DNA of 64,000 nucleotides from positions 1,747,001 to 1,811,000 of the forward strand of contig JARHVA010000122.1 of NCBI GenBank assembly GCA_037957365.1. The letters run 5' to 3'. The translations under genes and the position numbers were made by a program. The DNA comes from Torreya grandis (taxonomy: Eukaryota > Streptophyta > Pinopsida > Cupressales > Taxaceae). Shown here piece by piece: positions 33,030-43,359 of this stretch. The first letter of the stretch is position 1; each line of letters starts with the position of its first letter. The notes beneath the pieces are model-generated. The model did not search any database. It was not told the DNA's origin and was given only the letters and a program-made list of their open reading frames with translations.

Positions 33030-33725
33030 CAATAAGTGACACATGGCGTGTTCCGTCGTTGAAACAGGCAGGACACGTGGCAGCGTCCACTAAATTTATA
33101 GAAGCTTCAAACACCTTTGGAGAGTTCTATGGAAAATGATGCATGGCAACTTCTGCTCTCTTTAGCAGTTCATTGGGGCCCACCACAGTGTTTGCGGGAT
33201 AAAAAGGGAGAGACGGCGGGTGTTGACACTTGCCAGCTTCCACCGAGCCTTGCAGGGAATACGTGGTGTGTTCCACTTTTTTTAGAGAAAACATGTCAAA
33301 GCTTTCACGATTGCCACTTGGCACTTTCCATGGTTTAGCTTTCCCTGGTTTTGTCACTTTCTATCTCCTTCGGCCATCAGGATATCTTCTTGGTGAGTCA
33401 CTGGCTCCTTGGCTCTTTTCCACCGATTCTAGTGAGTGACACTTGGCGCGTTCTGCAGTGAAATGGGCAGGATGCATGGTAGCATCTATTTAACTCATGA
33501 AAGCTTTAGGCACCCTTTGGAGGTCTTGCAGAAGAGGACATGCGTCAGCTTCAGATCTATTTAACAATTCGTTCAGGGCCCACCACAATTTTTATGAGAC
33601 AGAAGAGAGAGACTGCAGGTGTTGACACTTGTCAGCTTCCACTGAGCCTTACAGGGGACACATGGCATGTTTTGTTGCTCCTAGAAAAGCATGTCAAAGC
33701 CTTCTGCAGTTGCCACTTGGTGCCT
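33030..33725 (-). promoter_or_regulatory. U3 GCCACGTGTC-like array in B LTR
   Basis: GTGACACATGGCG, GGACACGTGGCAGC, TTGACACTTGCCAGC and similar words recur about eleven times on the plus strand, which is GCCACGTGTC on the LTR sense strand. Each LTR carries the set (for example 38055-38745, 41860-42545, 46955-47550). RT1 has the same kind of array. Function is inference. Confidence 0.45.
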
Positions 33726-33954
33726 TCCATGCTCTAGATTTCTTGGTGTAAAATTTGATGTTCACGGGCCCATCACAATTTGAAAACCAACGGCTAGTCT
33801 ATCTTCTTAAATTTGATGGCTTCCGAGACGTCACCATCTTGGGCAAATTCCTTCAGGCCTTCTCCTTCAAATTTTTGCTTTGAAGTGTTCTCTACCCTCT
33901 GCAAGGGCACTTGTCCTTTGAGAGGCTTGAACCTTTTACGTTGAACCGCTCCTT

Positions 33955-34262
33955 TGAACCAACCATTGAACCAATCCATTGAACTGGTTCAACGGTTCAA
34001 ATAATTGTTGAACCAAGACATCGAACCATTTGATTAAACCTGCCGTTGAACTTTGCGTTGAACTTTGCATTGAACTTCACCAATGAACTTTAGTAGTGAA
34101 CCAAAAATGTTGAACCAACGCATTGAACCAAGCCGATGAACTGACTGAGTGAACCGAGTGATTGAACTATCTGATTGAACCGAAGCATTAAACCAAAACG
34201 TTGAACCAATGTGTTGAACCAAGGCATTGAACCAAGGCATTAAACTGATTCAATGGTTCAAC
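33955..34262. repeat. TTGAACCA minisatellite, LTR alpha
   Basis: Around twenty GTTGAACCAA/CATTGAACCA units, 10-15 bp apart, include GGTTCAACGGTTCAA palindromes. The Trp/Phe/Asn/Val/Gln open frames on the minus strand are translations of this repeat. Confidence 0.9.
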
Positions 34263-34563
34263 AGTTCAAAGGTGCTAACTCTTGGAAAGATTATGTCGTT
34301 GAACCACTCTTCCAACCTTAAGGAAAAGTGTTTTTTGAACCATTTTAGCTCTCTTTCCTTATGAATTTCTTCAAACAAGAGTCCAAAGAAGCTTTATAAA
34401 AATTTGCACTCTCTGAACTGGTTCCTCATCTGAAAGACTACACCTGTAGAGTCTGTAGAAACTATGAAACTCATGCCAAATCAAAAAAATATACTGGCTC
34501 AAAACAATAGGAAAAGGAGGGGGACCAATTTTTGGCTTGTTGGGCAAAAAATGGTCAACAAAT

Positions 34564-34580
34564 TGGCGACTCCCAGGGGA
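34564..34580 (+). other. tRNA-Arg PBS-like sequence at the 3'-LTR end of B internal region 1
   Basis: TGGCGACTCCCAGGGGA begins 3 bp from the LTR on the plus strand, opposite to element sense. Internal 4 has TGGTGACTTCCAGGGGA (60553) and internal 3 a more decayed version (43363). Confidence 0.55.
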
Positions 34581-35256
34581 AGCATGCCTGCTATGCTTAG
34601 AGACCAATTGCATTTTAGTCCATTGGGCATGAAGTCAGATGTAGCTTTGAAGAAAGGTTAGCAATAGCCCCAAAAGATCCAAGAATCAATCATGAGCCTT
34701 TCCCCCACACACAAGGCTAAAAACACTACTTGTGCAAGTTGCACTTAGGGAAAGCAGGAAAGAAATTGAAAGCAAACTACTATATACAGCTAACCAAGAA
34801 TGTTTTCCTCCCTCCTGGATCAAAGGGAAAACTTCTTAAGTCCCCTTCCTGGCATGAAGACTTATGGTACCAGACAAGCGGTTGAATGAAAAGGAGATTT
34901 GGTGACCTACTCCTCTTGCTTGTCACCTGTATTGGCTTGCATCCAAGTGGATCAGATTCAAATATGCTTTCAACATATATGTACTCTTCTTGTCCTTGGA
35001 AGATTGTTGAATGGTGGTCCTTCATGATGGTGCATTTCACCAAGAAAACTGTGGTTGTTGGCTCATCACCATAAGCCCTTTGTTGTGCATGGTCCCTTTG
35101 TAGTGCATCATGGTTTGACTTGTTTCCTTCTGCCTCATTGAAAACCCTATCAGACTCATCCTCTGCTTCCTTTTGGCCTTCTTGAAGAAGGGTGACTATT
35201 GTGATGTCTAAAATAGAATCACAAACTGATTGCTCATCCCACAGAACATCACCTCT

Positions 35257-36732
35257 CTATTCAAAGCTCTCTTCTTTAAGGCTTTCCTCAAGGAAGACCA
35301 ACCTCTCATTTTCCTCCTCAAAGACCAAAATTTCTAGATGTTCAAAGATATCCATTTGGTCCTCCTCTAACTTAGGCTCCTCAGCGTAGTCATCCTCCTC
35401 ATCGAAGTAACAAGGAAGTTCATCAAACAAAGGGGGAGAGAGCTCACCATGCTTAAGTTCCTCTTTGTATTGTTGGAACATTTGCATGTACACGTGACCT
35501 GCATCTTCTTCATTGCTGATGAAGTCTTCACAAGGGGAATCGATGATGATTTCTTCTTTGTTGTCACACATGATAGCCTCCTGAAGAGCTGCAAATTGGA
35601 TATTTTCTTCCTCACTTGCCTCTTGCAGAATAAGTTCCTCCTTGAGAAGGGATGAAGTGAAAAAACCATGTGGAAGAGGAGGTAGTCCTTGAGCTAGAAT
35701 CGAATGATTCTCCTCCTTCCATCTCGCAAGAACTTCATCAACATCAGGTGTGGCCTGATAACTCTCTTGGAAGTGTGTAGATGGTGTCTATTCAGACATG
35801 GAATGTGCCACTGGGTCTGGACTGTCCATCACACATTAGCCGAGGAATCTCTCTTTGGATTCTAACTCTGTAATTCTTCTGGCCATATCCTCTTGGAAGA
35901 GCCTTTCCTGGAGGTCACCAACATCATCATGAGCAGGAGCAACCTCATCTTCTACAAGGTTTTGAGAAAAACCCTTTTTCTCCTCCTTTTTGCCCCATGA
36001 TTCTACCATTTTCTTCTAGTTCAGGATCTCATAATTAGAATTTTGCTCCTGTGAATAGGTAGCAACTTTGTTTTCTCCAAGGTCCTGGGGCTCCTCCACA
36101 AGGTCTGAAAGTTCTAACTCTCTTTCACGAAGCAGTCTCATCCTAGCCTCTAAATCTTCAATTTGCTTGGCTAGATTATCCTGAAAGAGTCTTTCTTGGA
36201 GGTCACCAACATCATCATGTTGAGTAGGAGCAGTTTCAAGAGAGATGTGCTGGTTCATAATGCTCCCCCCAAAGGAAGATTCACAATCTAAGGAACTTAG
36301 AAGGTTCATCTCCATGGGAGGTTGTTCTAGTTCCCTTTGATGCTTGAAGGCTAGGCATATGGGGTCAAGAGTAGGGTTGATTGATGCACCAGATGAGCTG
36401 GAGTGAGCAAGTGCCATCTGATAGAAATGATGGTGTAAAAGAGGAGGATTTATTTAGGATAGGAGGGGGCACACAAGGCTAATTTCCTTGCATGAATGGA
36501 TTCCTCCACTTTGCTACCTCCTCCTCCATGGATTGCAAGGCCTGAGCTTGCCTGAACAAACACACCTCTTTGTACATAAGCTCCTCGTTGAAGGGAAACT
36601 AGGAGAGTTGCTTGAGGGGGTTGCATGAAAAGCTAGAGCTTGAGTCTGATCGAAGTCATATGAAGAAAAACAAGGTCCATGATTTTGTGCAAAGGAATTA
36701 TACATACAAAAAATAAGATTTCTTGATGGCAC
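35257..36732 (-). pseudogene. B internal protein, copy 1 (unrecognised, acidic, coiled-coil-like)
   Basis: Not recognised. Reading the minus strand, copies share an N-terminal part with SRNLIFCMYNSF, a Ser/Pro patch, then MYKEVCLFRQAQALQSMEEEVAKW, a middle part with FKHQRELEQPPMEMNLLSSL, two related charged blocks (DLQERLFQDNLAKQIEDLEA and DLQERLFQEDMARRI), and a very acidic C-terminus (CYFDEEDDYAEEPKLEEDQM) ending LKEESFE. The heptad-like charged blocks suggest coiled coils. This copy has stops near 36001 and 35839 and the 84 bp loss. No ATG precedes SRNLIF, so the true start is unclear; the Met in CMYNSF is one option. Whether it replaces gag is unknown. Confidence 0.55.
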
Positions 36733-36859
36733 CAGGCTGCTTAACCAGATGATTCATCTCGGAGTCGCCATTGGTGTTGATGCAAAAGCCTCCAAAGGCT
36801 AGTCGGTTGAAGAACACACCAAAAATTCTTCAACTCTTTGGACACAACTTGTCTTAATT

Positions 36860-36878
36860 GGTCCCACCAGGCGTGCCA
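36860..36878 (-). other. B primer-binding site 1
   Basis: On the minus strand TGGCACGCCTGGTGGGACC, 5 bp from the LTR. Copies lie at 40669-40687, 45752-45770 and 62944-62962. Confidence 0.7.
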
Positions 36879-37608
36879 AAATCTGTTGACGTAGTGGATT
36901 ACACCCGAGGCAGGACGCCTAGCTCCCACCCTTCCACATGCAATAATGGAAACTCCCCTCTCGCCTTTGGGACCGGTGAAGCTACAGGGTAGAGTCTCTA
37001 GATAAGGGCTAGCTCCCTCTAATGTATCTTTTAGGCCCTGGTTTCTCTTACTGCTAACAAACAATTGTAAAAAAGGGGGGGTGAAAAGGGAGAGAGAGAT
37101 GCTGAAAATAGAACCTAAGCCTAAAAATGAAAAGGTGATACACTAGAAAATGTTGACCCACTCAGCCTGAACATACACTTTTCACCAGGAAGAAATGCCC
37201 ATACATTTCATCTGAAGGGGGAAGCTCTTCTGCAACAGTGAGTCAGGGGTCTGTAGAGATACAAGGAGGAAGGAACTAGCAAAGGTGTTCTGAGAGACAC
37301 TTTAATAGCCTATTCACATGCGACTATATTCTTGTTGTAGACACTTCTGGCAGACCTACGAAAAGGAGACTTCATAATGCACTGGACATGCTATAATCGA
37401 TCTATGAAAAGCATGAAAGACAATGACTTAACACAAAAGAATAAAATAGACATATACTTTAAAGTGTAAGTCCAGATAGAGGTAAAAATGCTAAGTCCTA
37501 ATTCAAGGTAAAATCTGGCATCGCTTTACCTTACAAGCTCGAGAGATTTTTGGGTAGATTTTTGGCTTAAGGCTAAGAGAGTTGATCCTTCTCAAATGAG
37601 AATTTTTA

Positions 37609-37618
37609 CAATATATAG
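37609..37618 (-). promoter_or_regulatory. TATA-like box of B LTR beta
   Basis: CTATATATTG on the minus strand, about 1.9 kb from the LTR sense start. The RT1 box reads CTATATATTGTAAAA at the matching place. Copies lie near 41409, 46504 and 63700. Confidence 0.45.
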
Positions 37619-38949
37619 AAAGAGGAAGAGAACTTGGCACTTTCTGGTAAAGACTTTGGCAGTCTTTTTGTAAGCTGGCCCATGTGCACTCTGATCCTTG
37701 GGAAGAGGGAGCCGTTTGATTGTCGACTCTTGCTTTGACTTTGGTGTTCCACATTAATGTGAAAACATGGCCGCACCTCTTTTTTGCAAATAGACTGCTC
37801 TTTTTCTACAAACTAACTGCGGTTTATCCCCTCATAAATGCCAACTGGAGAAAGTAGGCCACACCGCTCACTATTTGCCCCATTTGGTGACCATCTGGCA
37901 ATAAGTCACCTCCTCTTTGCCACTTGGACTACTTTGTCTCTTTCTGCACCTTGTCTTCTTCTACCTTTAAGCCTTTGAATTCCTTTGGGTTTGTGCTCTT
38001 CCTGACAATTCTTTCGTGTCTCTCCTGCTTGCCTTGGTTGTTTTCTATTGATTCCAATAAGTGACACATGGTACGTTCTATCGTTGAAACAGGAAGGACA
38101 CGTGGCAAGGTCTACTAAATTTATAGAAGCTTCAAACACCTTTAGAGAGTTCTACAGAAAATGACGCATGACAACTTCCACTCTCTTCAATAATTCATCG
38201 GGGCCCACCACAGTGTTCGTGAGACAAAAAGGGAGAGTCAGTGGGTGTTGATTCCACCAAGCCTTACAAGGAATATGTGGTGTGTTCCACTTTTTTTAGA
38301 GAAAATATGTCAAAGCTTTCGTGGTTGCCACTTGGCACTTTCTGCACTCTTGCTTTCCCTAGTTTTGTCGCTTTCTAGCTCCTTCAGCCCTCAGGTCTAT
38401 CTTCTTAGTGAGTCACTGGCTCCTTGGCTCTTTTCTGCTGATTTTAGTGAGTGACACGTGGTGTGTTCTATTTTGAAATGGGCAGGACACGTAGCAGCAT
38501 CCGCTTGACTCATGGAAGCTTTAGGCACCCTTTGGAGGTCCTATGAAAGAGGACATGTGTCAGCTTCTACTCTCTTTAACAAAACCTTTAGGGCCCACCG
38601 TAGTTTTTTTAGGACAAAAGAGAGAGACTGCGGATGTTGCCACTTGTCAGCTTCTGTTGAGCCTTGCAGAGGACATGTGGCATGTTCTACTGCTCCTAGA
38701 AAAGTGTGTCAAAGCCCTTTGCAGTTGCCACTTGGCACCTTCTGCACTCTGGATTTCCTAGTGTAAAATTTGACATTCATGGGCCTGTCACAGTTTGAAA
38801 ACCAATGGCTAGTCTATCTTCTTAAAGTTGATGGCTTCAAAGACGTCACTATCCTAGGCAAATTCCTTTAGGCCTTTTCCTTCAGCTTTTTGCTTTAAAG
38901 TGTTCTCTGCCCTCTGCAAGGGCACTTGTCCTTTGGGAGGCTTGAACCT

Positions 38950-39270
38950 TTTACATTGAACCGCTCCTTTGAACCAACCGTTGAACCAATCCATTGAATC
39001 GGTTCAATGGTTCAAACAATTGTTGAACCAAGGCATCGAACCATTTGATTGAACCTATCGATGAACTTTGCATTAAACTTTGCTGATGAACTTTAACATT
39101 GAACCAAAAATGTTGAACCAACGCATTGAACCAAGCCGATGAACTGACTGAGTGAACTGAGTGATTGAACCATCTGATTGAACTAAAGCATTGAACCAAA
39201 ATGTTGAACCAACGCGTTGAACCCAAGGTGTTGAACCAAGGAATTGAACTAGTTCAATGGTTCAATGGTT
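38950..39270. repeat. TTGAACCA minisatellite, LTR beta
   Basis: Same repeat as at 33955, with small unit differences. Confidence 0.9.
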
Positions 39271-39545
39271 CAAAGGTGCTAACTCTTGGAAAGATTATGT
39301 CGTTGAACCATTATTCCAACCTTAAGGAAAAGTGTTTTTTGAACCATTTTAGCTCTCTTTCCTTATGAATTTCTTCAGACAAGAGTTCGAAGAAGCTTTA
39401 TAAAAATTTGTACTCTCTGAACTAGTTCCTCATCTGAAAGACTACACCTACAGAGTCTGTAGAAACTGTGAAACTTGTGCCAAATCAAAAAAATATACTG
39501 GCTCAGAACAATAGGAAAAGGAGGGGGACCAATTTTTGGCCTGTT

Positions 39546-40692
39546 CCACTGGGTCTGGACTGTCCATCACACAATTGCCGAGGAATCTCTCTCTAGATTC
39601 CAACTCTACAATTCTTCTAGCCAAATACTCTTGGAAGAGCCTTTCCTGGAGGTCACTAGCATCATCATGAGCAGGAGCAGCCTCATCTTCTTCAAGGTTT
39701 TGAGAAAAACCCTTCTCTTCCTTGCCCCATGATTCTACTATTTTCTTCCAGTTCAGGATCTTGTAATTGGAATTTTGCTTCTGTGAACGGGTAGCAACTT
39801 TATTTTCTCCAAGGTCCTGGGGCTCCTCCACAAGGTCTAAAATTTCTAACTCTCTTTCACGAAGCAGTCTCATCCTAACCTCTAAATATTCAATTTGCTT
39901 GGCTAGATTATCCTAAAAGAGTCTTTCTTGGAGGTCACCAGCATCATCATGTTGAGTAGGAGCAATTTTGAGAGAGATGTGCTAGTTCATAATGCTCCCC
40001 ACAAAGGAAGATTCACAATCTAAGGAACTTAGAAGGTTCATCTCCATGAGAGGTTGTTCTAGTTCCCTTTGATGCTTGAAGGCTAGGCGTACGGGGTCAA
40101 GAGTAGGGTTGATTGATGCACCAAATGAGCTGGAGTGAGCAAGTGCCATCTAATAGAAAGGATTTGGTGTACAAGAGGGGGCTTTCTTTAGGATAGGAGG
40201 GGGCGCACAAAGCTGACTGCCTTGCATGAATGGATTCCTCCACTTTTCTACCTCCTCCTCCATGGATTGCAAGGCCTAAGCTTGCTTGAACAAACACACC
40301 TCTTTGTACATAAGCTCCTGTTGATAACCATACTGCTCACCCAGTTTGTCTATTTCCATTACCTGCTTCTCAAACTCCAACGCCACCTCCCTTATCGTTG
40401 AAGAGAAACTAGGAGAGCTGCTTGAGGGGATTGCATGAAAAGCCAGAGCTTGAGTCTGATCGAAGTCATATGAAGAAAAACAAGGTCCATGATTTTTTGC
40501 AAAGGAATTATACATAAAAAAAATAAGATTTCTTGATGGCACCAAGCTGCTAACCAAATGATTCAACTCAGAGTCGCCATTGGTGTTGATGCAAAAGCCT
40601 CCAAAGGTTGGTCAGTTGAAGAACACATGAAAAATTCTTCAACTCTTTGGACACAACTTGTCTTTGTTGGTCCCACCAGGCGTGCCAAAAAC
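39546..40692 (-). pseudogene. B internal region 2, 3' half deleted
   Basis: The region begins abruptly at CCACTGGGTCTGG, equivalent to about 35810 in internal region 1, so roughly 1.27 kb, including the acidic C-terminus of the B protein, is gone together with the LTR end. The N-terminal frame is fairly well kept (40276-40566 and 39546-39873). It includes the segment around EFEKQVMEIDKLGEQYGYQQ that internal 1 lacks. Confidence 0.7.
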
Positions 40693-43359
40693 TGTTGACA
40701 CAGTGGATTTCACCCGAGGTAGGATGCCTAGCTCCCGCCCTTCCACATGCAACAATGGAAACTCCCCTCTCACCAGTGGGACCAATGAAGCTGGAGGGTA
40801 GAGTCTCTTGATAAGGACTAGCTCCCTCTGATGTATATTTTAGGCCCTACTACTAACAAACAAATGTAAAAAAGGGGGGGGTGAAAAGGGAGAGAGAGAT
40901 GCTAAAAACAAAACCTAAGCCTAAAAATAAAAAGGTGATACACCAAAAAATGTTGACCCACTCAACTTGAACATACACTTTTCACCAGGAAGAAATGCCC
41001 ATACACTTCATCTGAAGGGGGAAGGTCTTTTGCAACAGTGAGTCAGGGGTCTGTAGAGATACAAGGAGGAAGGAACTAGCAAAGGTGTTCTAAGACACAC
41101 TTTGATAAACTATTCACATGCACCTATATTCTTGTTATAGACACTTTTGGCAGACCTGTAGAAAGGAGACTTCACAATGCACTGGACATGCTGTAATCGA
41201 TCTATGAAACCATGAAAGACAATGACTTAACACAAAATAAGAAAATAGACATATACTTTAAAGTGCAAGTCTAGATAGAGGTAAAAATGCTAAGTCCTGA
41301 TTCAAGGTAAAATCTGGCATCGCTCTGCCATACAAGCCTGAGAGATTTTTGGGCAGAGTTTTGCCTTAAGGCTAAGAGAGTTGATCCTTCTCAAATGAGA
41401 TTTTTTACAATATATAGAAAGAGGAAGAGAGCTTGGCACTTTCTGGTAAAGACTTTGGTGCTCTTTTTGCAAGCTGGCCCATGTGCACTCTGAGCCTTAG
41501 GAAGAGAGAGTTATTTGATTGTCGACTCCTGCTTTGACTTTGGCGTTCCACATTAATTTGAAAACATGGCCATGCCTCTTTTCTGCAAATAGACTACTCT
41601 TTTCCTATAAACTGACTATGGTTTGTCCCCTCATAAATTCCAACTGGAGAAAGTAAGCCGCACCGCTCACTGTTTGCACCGTTTGGTGACCATCTGGCAA
41701 TAACTTGCCTCCTCTTTGCCACTTGGACTGCTTTATCTCTTTCTGCACCTTGTCTTCTTCTACCTTTAAGCCTTTGAATTCCTTCAAGTTTGTGCTCTTC
41801 TTGACAATTCATTCGTGTCTCTCCCACTTACCTTGGCTATTTTTTTTCTGATTCCAATAAGTGACACATGGCGCGTTCTATCACTGAAATAGGCAGGACA
41901 CGTGGCAATGTCTATTGAATTTATAGAACCTTCAAACACCTTTGGAGAGTTCTACAGAAAATGATGCGTGGAAACTTCCACTCTCTTTAGCATTTTGTCG
42001 GGGCCCACCATAGTGTTCGTAGGACAAAAAAGGAGAGACGACGGGTGTTGACACTTGTCAGCTTCTGCCGAGCCTTACAGGGAATACGTGGTGCATTCCA
42101 CTTTTTTAGAGAAAATATGTCAAAGCTTCTGTGGTTGCCACTTGGTGATTTTTGTGCTCTGGCTTTACCTGGTTTTGTTGCTTTCTAGCTCCTTTGGCCC
42201 TCGGGCTATCTTCATGGCTAGTCACTAGCTCCTTGGCTCTTTTTTGTTGATTCTAGTGAGTGATACGTGGCGCATTCTACTGTGAAACGGGCAGGACGTG
42301 TGGTAGCATCCACTTGACTCATGGAAGCTTTAGGCACCCTTTGGAGGTCCTACAGAAGAGGAAATGTGTCAGCTCCCACTCTATTTAACAATTCTTTCAA
42401 GGCCCACCACAGTTTTTACAGGATAAAAGAGAGAGACTGCGGGTGTTGACACTTGTCAGCTTCTGCTAAGCCTTGTAGGGGACATGTGGCACGTTATGCT
42501 ACTCCTAGAAAAGCATGTCAAAGCCTTTCACAGTTTCCACTTGGCGCCTTCTACACTCTATATTTCCTAGTGTAAAATTTGACATTCGTGGGCCCGTCAC
42601 AGTTTGAAAACCAACAGCTAGTCTATCTTCTTAAAGTTGACGGCTTTCGGGACGTCACTGTCCTAGGCAGATTCCTTCGGGATTTTTCCTTTAGCTTTCT
42701 ACTTTGAAGTGTTCTCTGCCCTTTGCAAGGGCACTTTTCCTTTGGGAGGCTTGAACCTTTTATGTTGAACCGCTCCTTTGAACCAACTGTTGAACCAATC
42801 CATTGAATCGGTTCAACGGTTCAAATAATTGTTGAACCAAGGCATCAAACCATTTGATTGAACCTATGGATGAACTTTGCATTGAAATTTGTCGATGAAC
42901 TTTAACATTGAACCAAAAATGTTGAACCAATGCATTGAACCAAGCCGATGAACTGATTGAGTGAACCGAGTGATTGAACCATCTGATTGAACTGAAGCAT
43001 TGAACCAAAACGTTGAACCAACGCGTTGAACCAAGGCATTGAACCAGTTCAATGGTTTAACGGTTCAAAGGTGCTAACTGTTGGAAAGATTATGTCGTTG
43101 AACCACTCTTCCAACCTTAAGGAAAAGTGTTTTTTGAACCATTTTAGCTCTCTTTCCTTATGAATTTATTCAGACAAGAGTCTGAAGAAGCTTTATAAAA
43201 ATTTGCACTCTCTGAATGGGTTCCTCATCTGAAAGACTACACCTGCAGAGTCTATAGAAACTGTGAAACTCGTGCCAAATCAAAAAAATATACTGGCTCA
43301 GAACAACAGGAAAAGGAGGGGGACCAATTTTTGGCCTGTTGGGCAAAAAATGGTCAACA
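40693..43359 (-). repeat. B LTR gamma (2667 bp, full length)
   Basis: TGTTGACACAGTGG to GGTCAACA on the plus strand, with TG and CA ends intact. It is the cleanest reference LTR of the array. Confidence 0.9.
42772..43070. repeat. TTGAACCA minisatellite, LTR gamma
   Basis: Same repeat as at 33955. Confidence 0.9.

Larger units (their letters stand above)
32978..34560 (-). repeat. B LTR alpha, truncated on the left
   Basis: Matches the other B LTRs from the ATTCATTCGTGTCTCTC point to GGTCAACA. About 1.1 kb of its 3' part (minus sense) is missing at the array edge, where unrelated AT-rich DNA begins. Confidence 0.8.
34561..36883 (-). other. B internal region 1 (2323 bp)
   Basis: Between LTR alpha and LTR beta. 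It lacks about 84 bp near 36583 (after TAAGCTCCT) that the other three copies have. Confidence 0.85.
36884..39545 (-). repeat. B LTR beta (2662 bp, last 15-20 bp lost)
   Basis: Plus-strand start TGTTGACGTAGTGG. It stops at GGCCTGTT instead of continuing to GGTCAACA, because a deletion joins it to the middle of internal region 2. Confidence 0.85.

Noticed and set aside
33955..34262. Possible CRISPR-like repeat array
   Set aside because: Units are 10-15 bp without unique spacers, in an LTR of a plant retrotransposon, with no cas genes.
36860..36878. tRNA gene fragment (GGTCCCACCAGGCGTGCCA)
   Set aside because: No cloverleaf or other tRNA arms nearby. Position right beside the LTR and recurrence in B, C and RT2 identify it as a primer-binding site.
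38951..39226. Trp/Phe/Asn/Val/Gln repeat peptides, also at 42760-43052 and 59958-60304
   Set aside because: Direct translations of the TTGAACCA minisatellite in B LTRs; no start context and no variation typical of coding selection.
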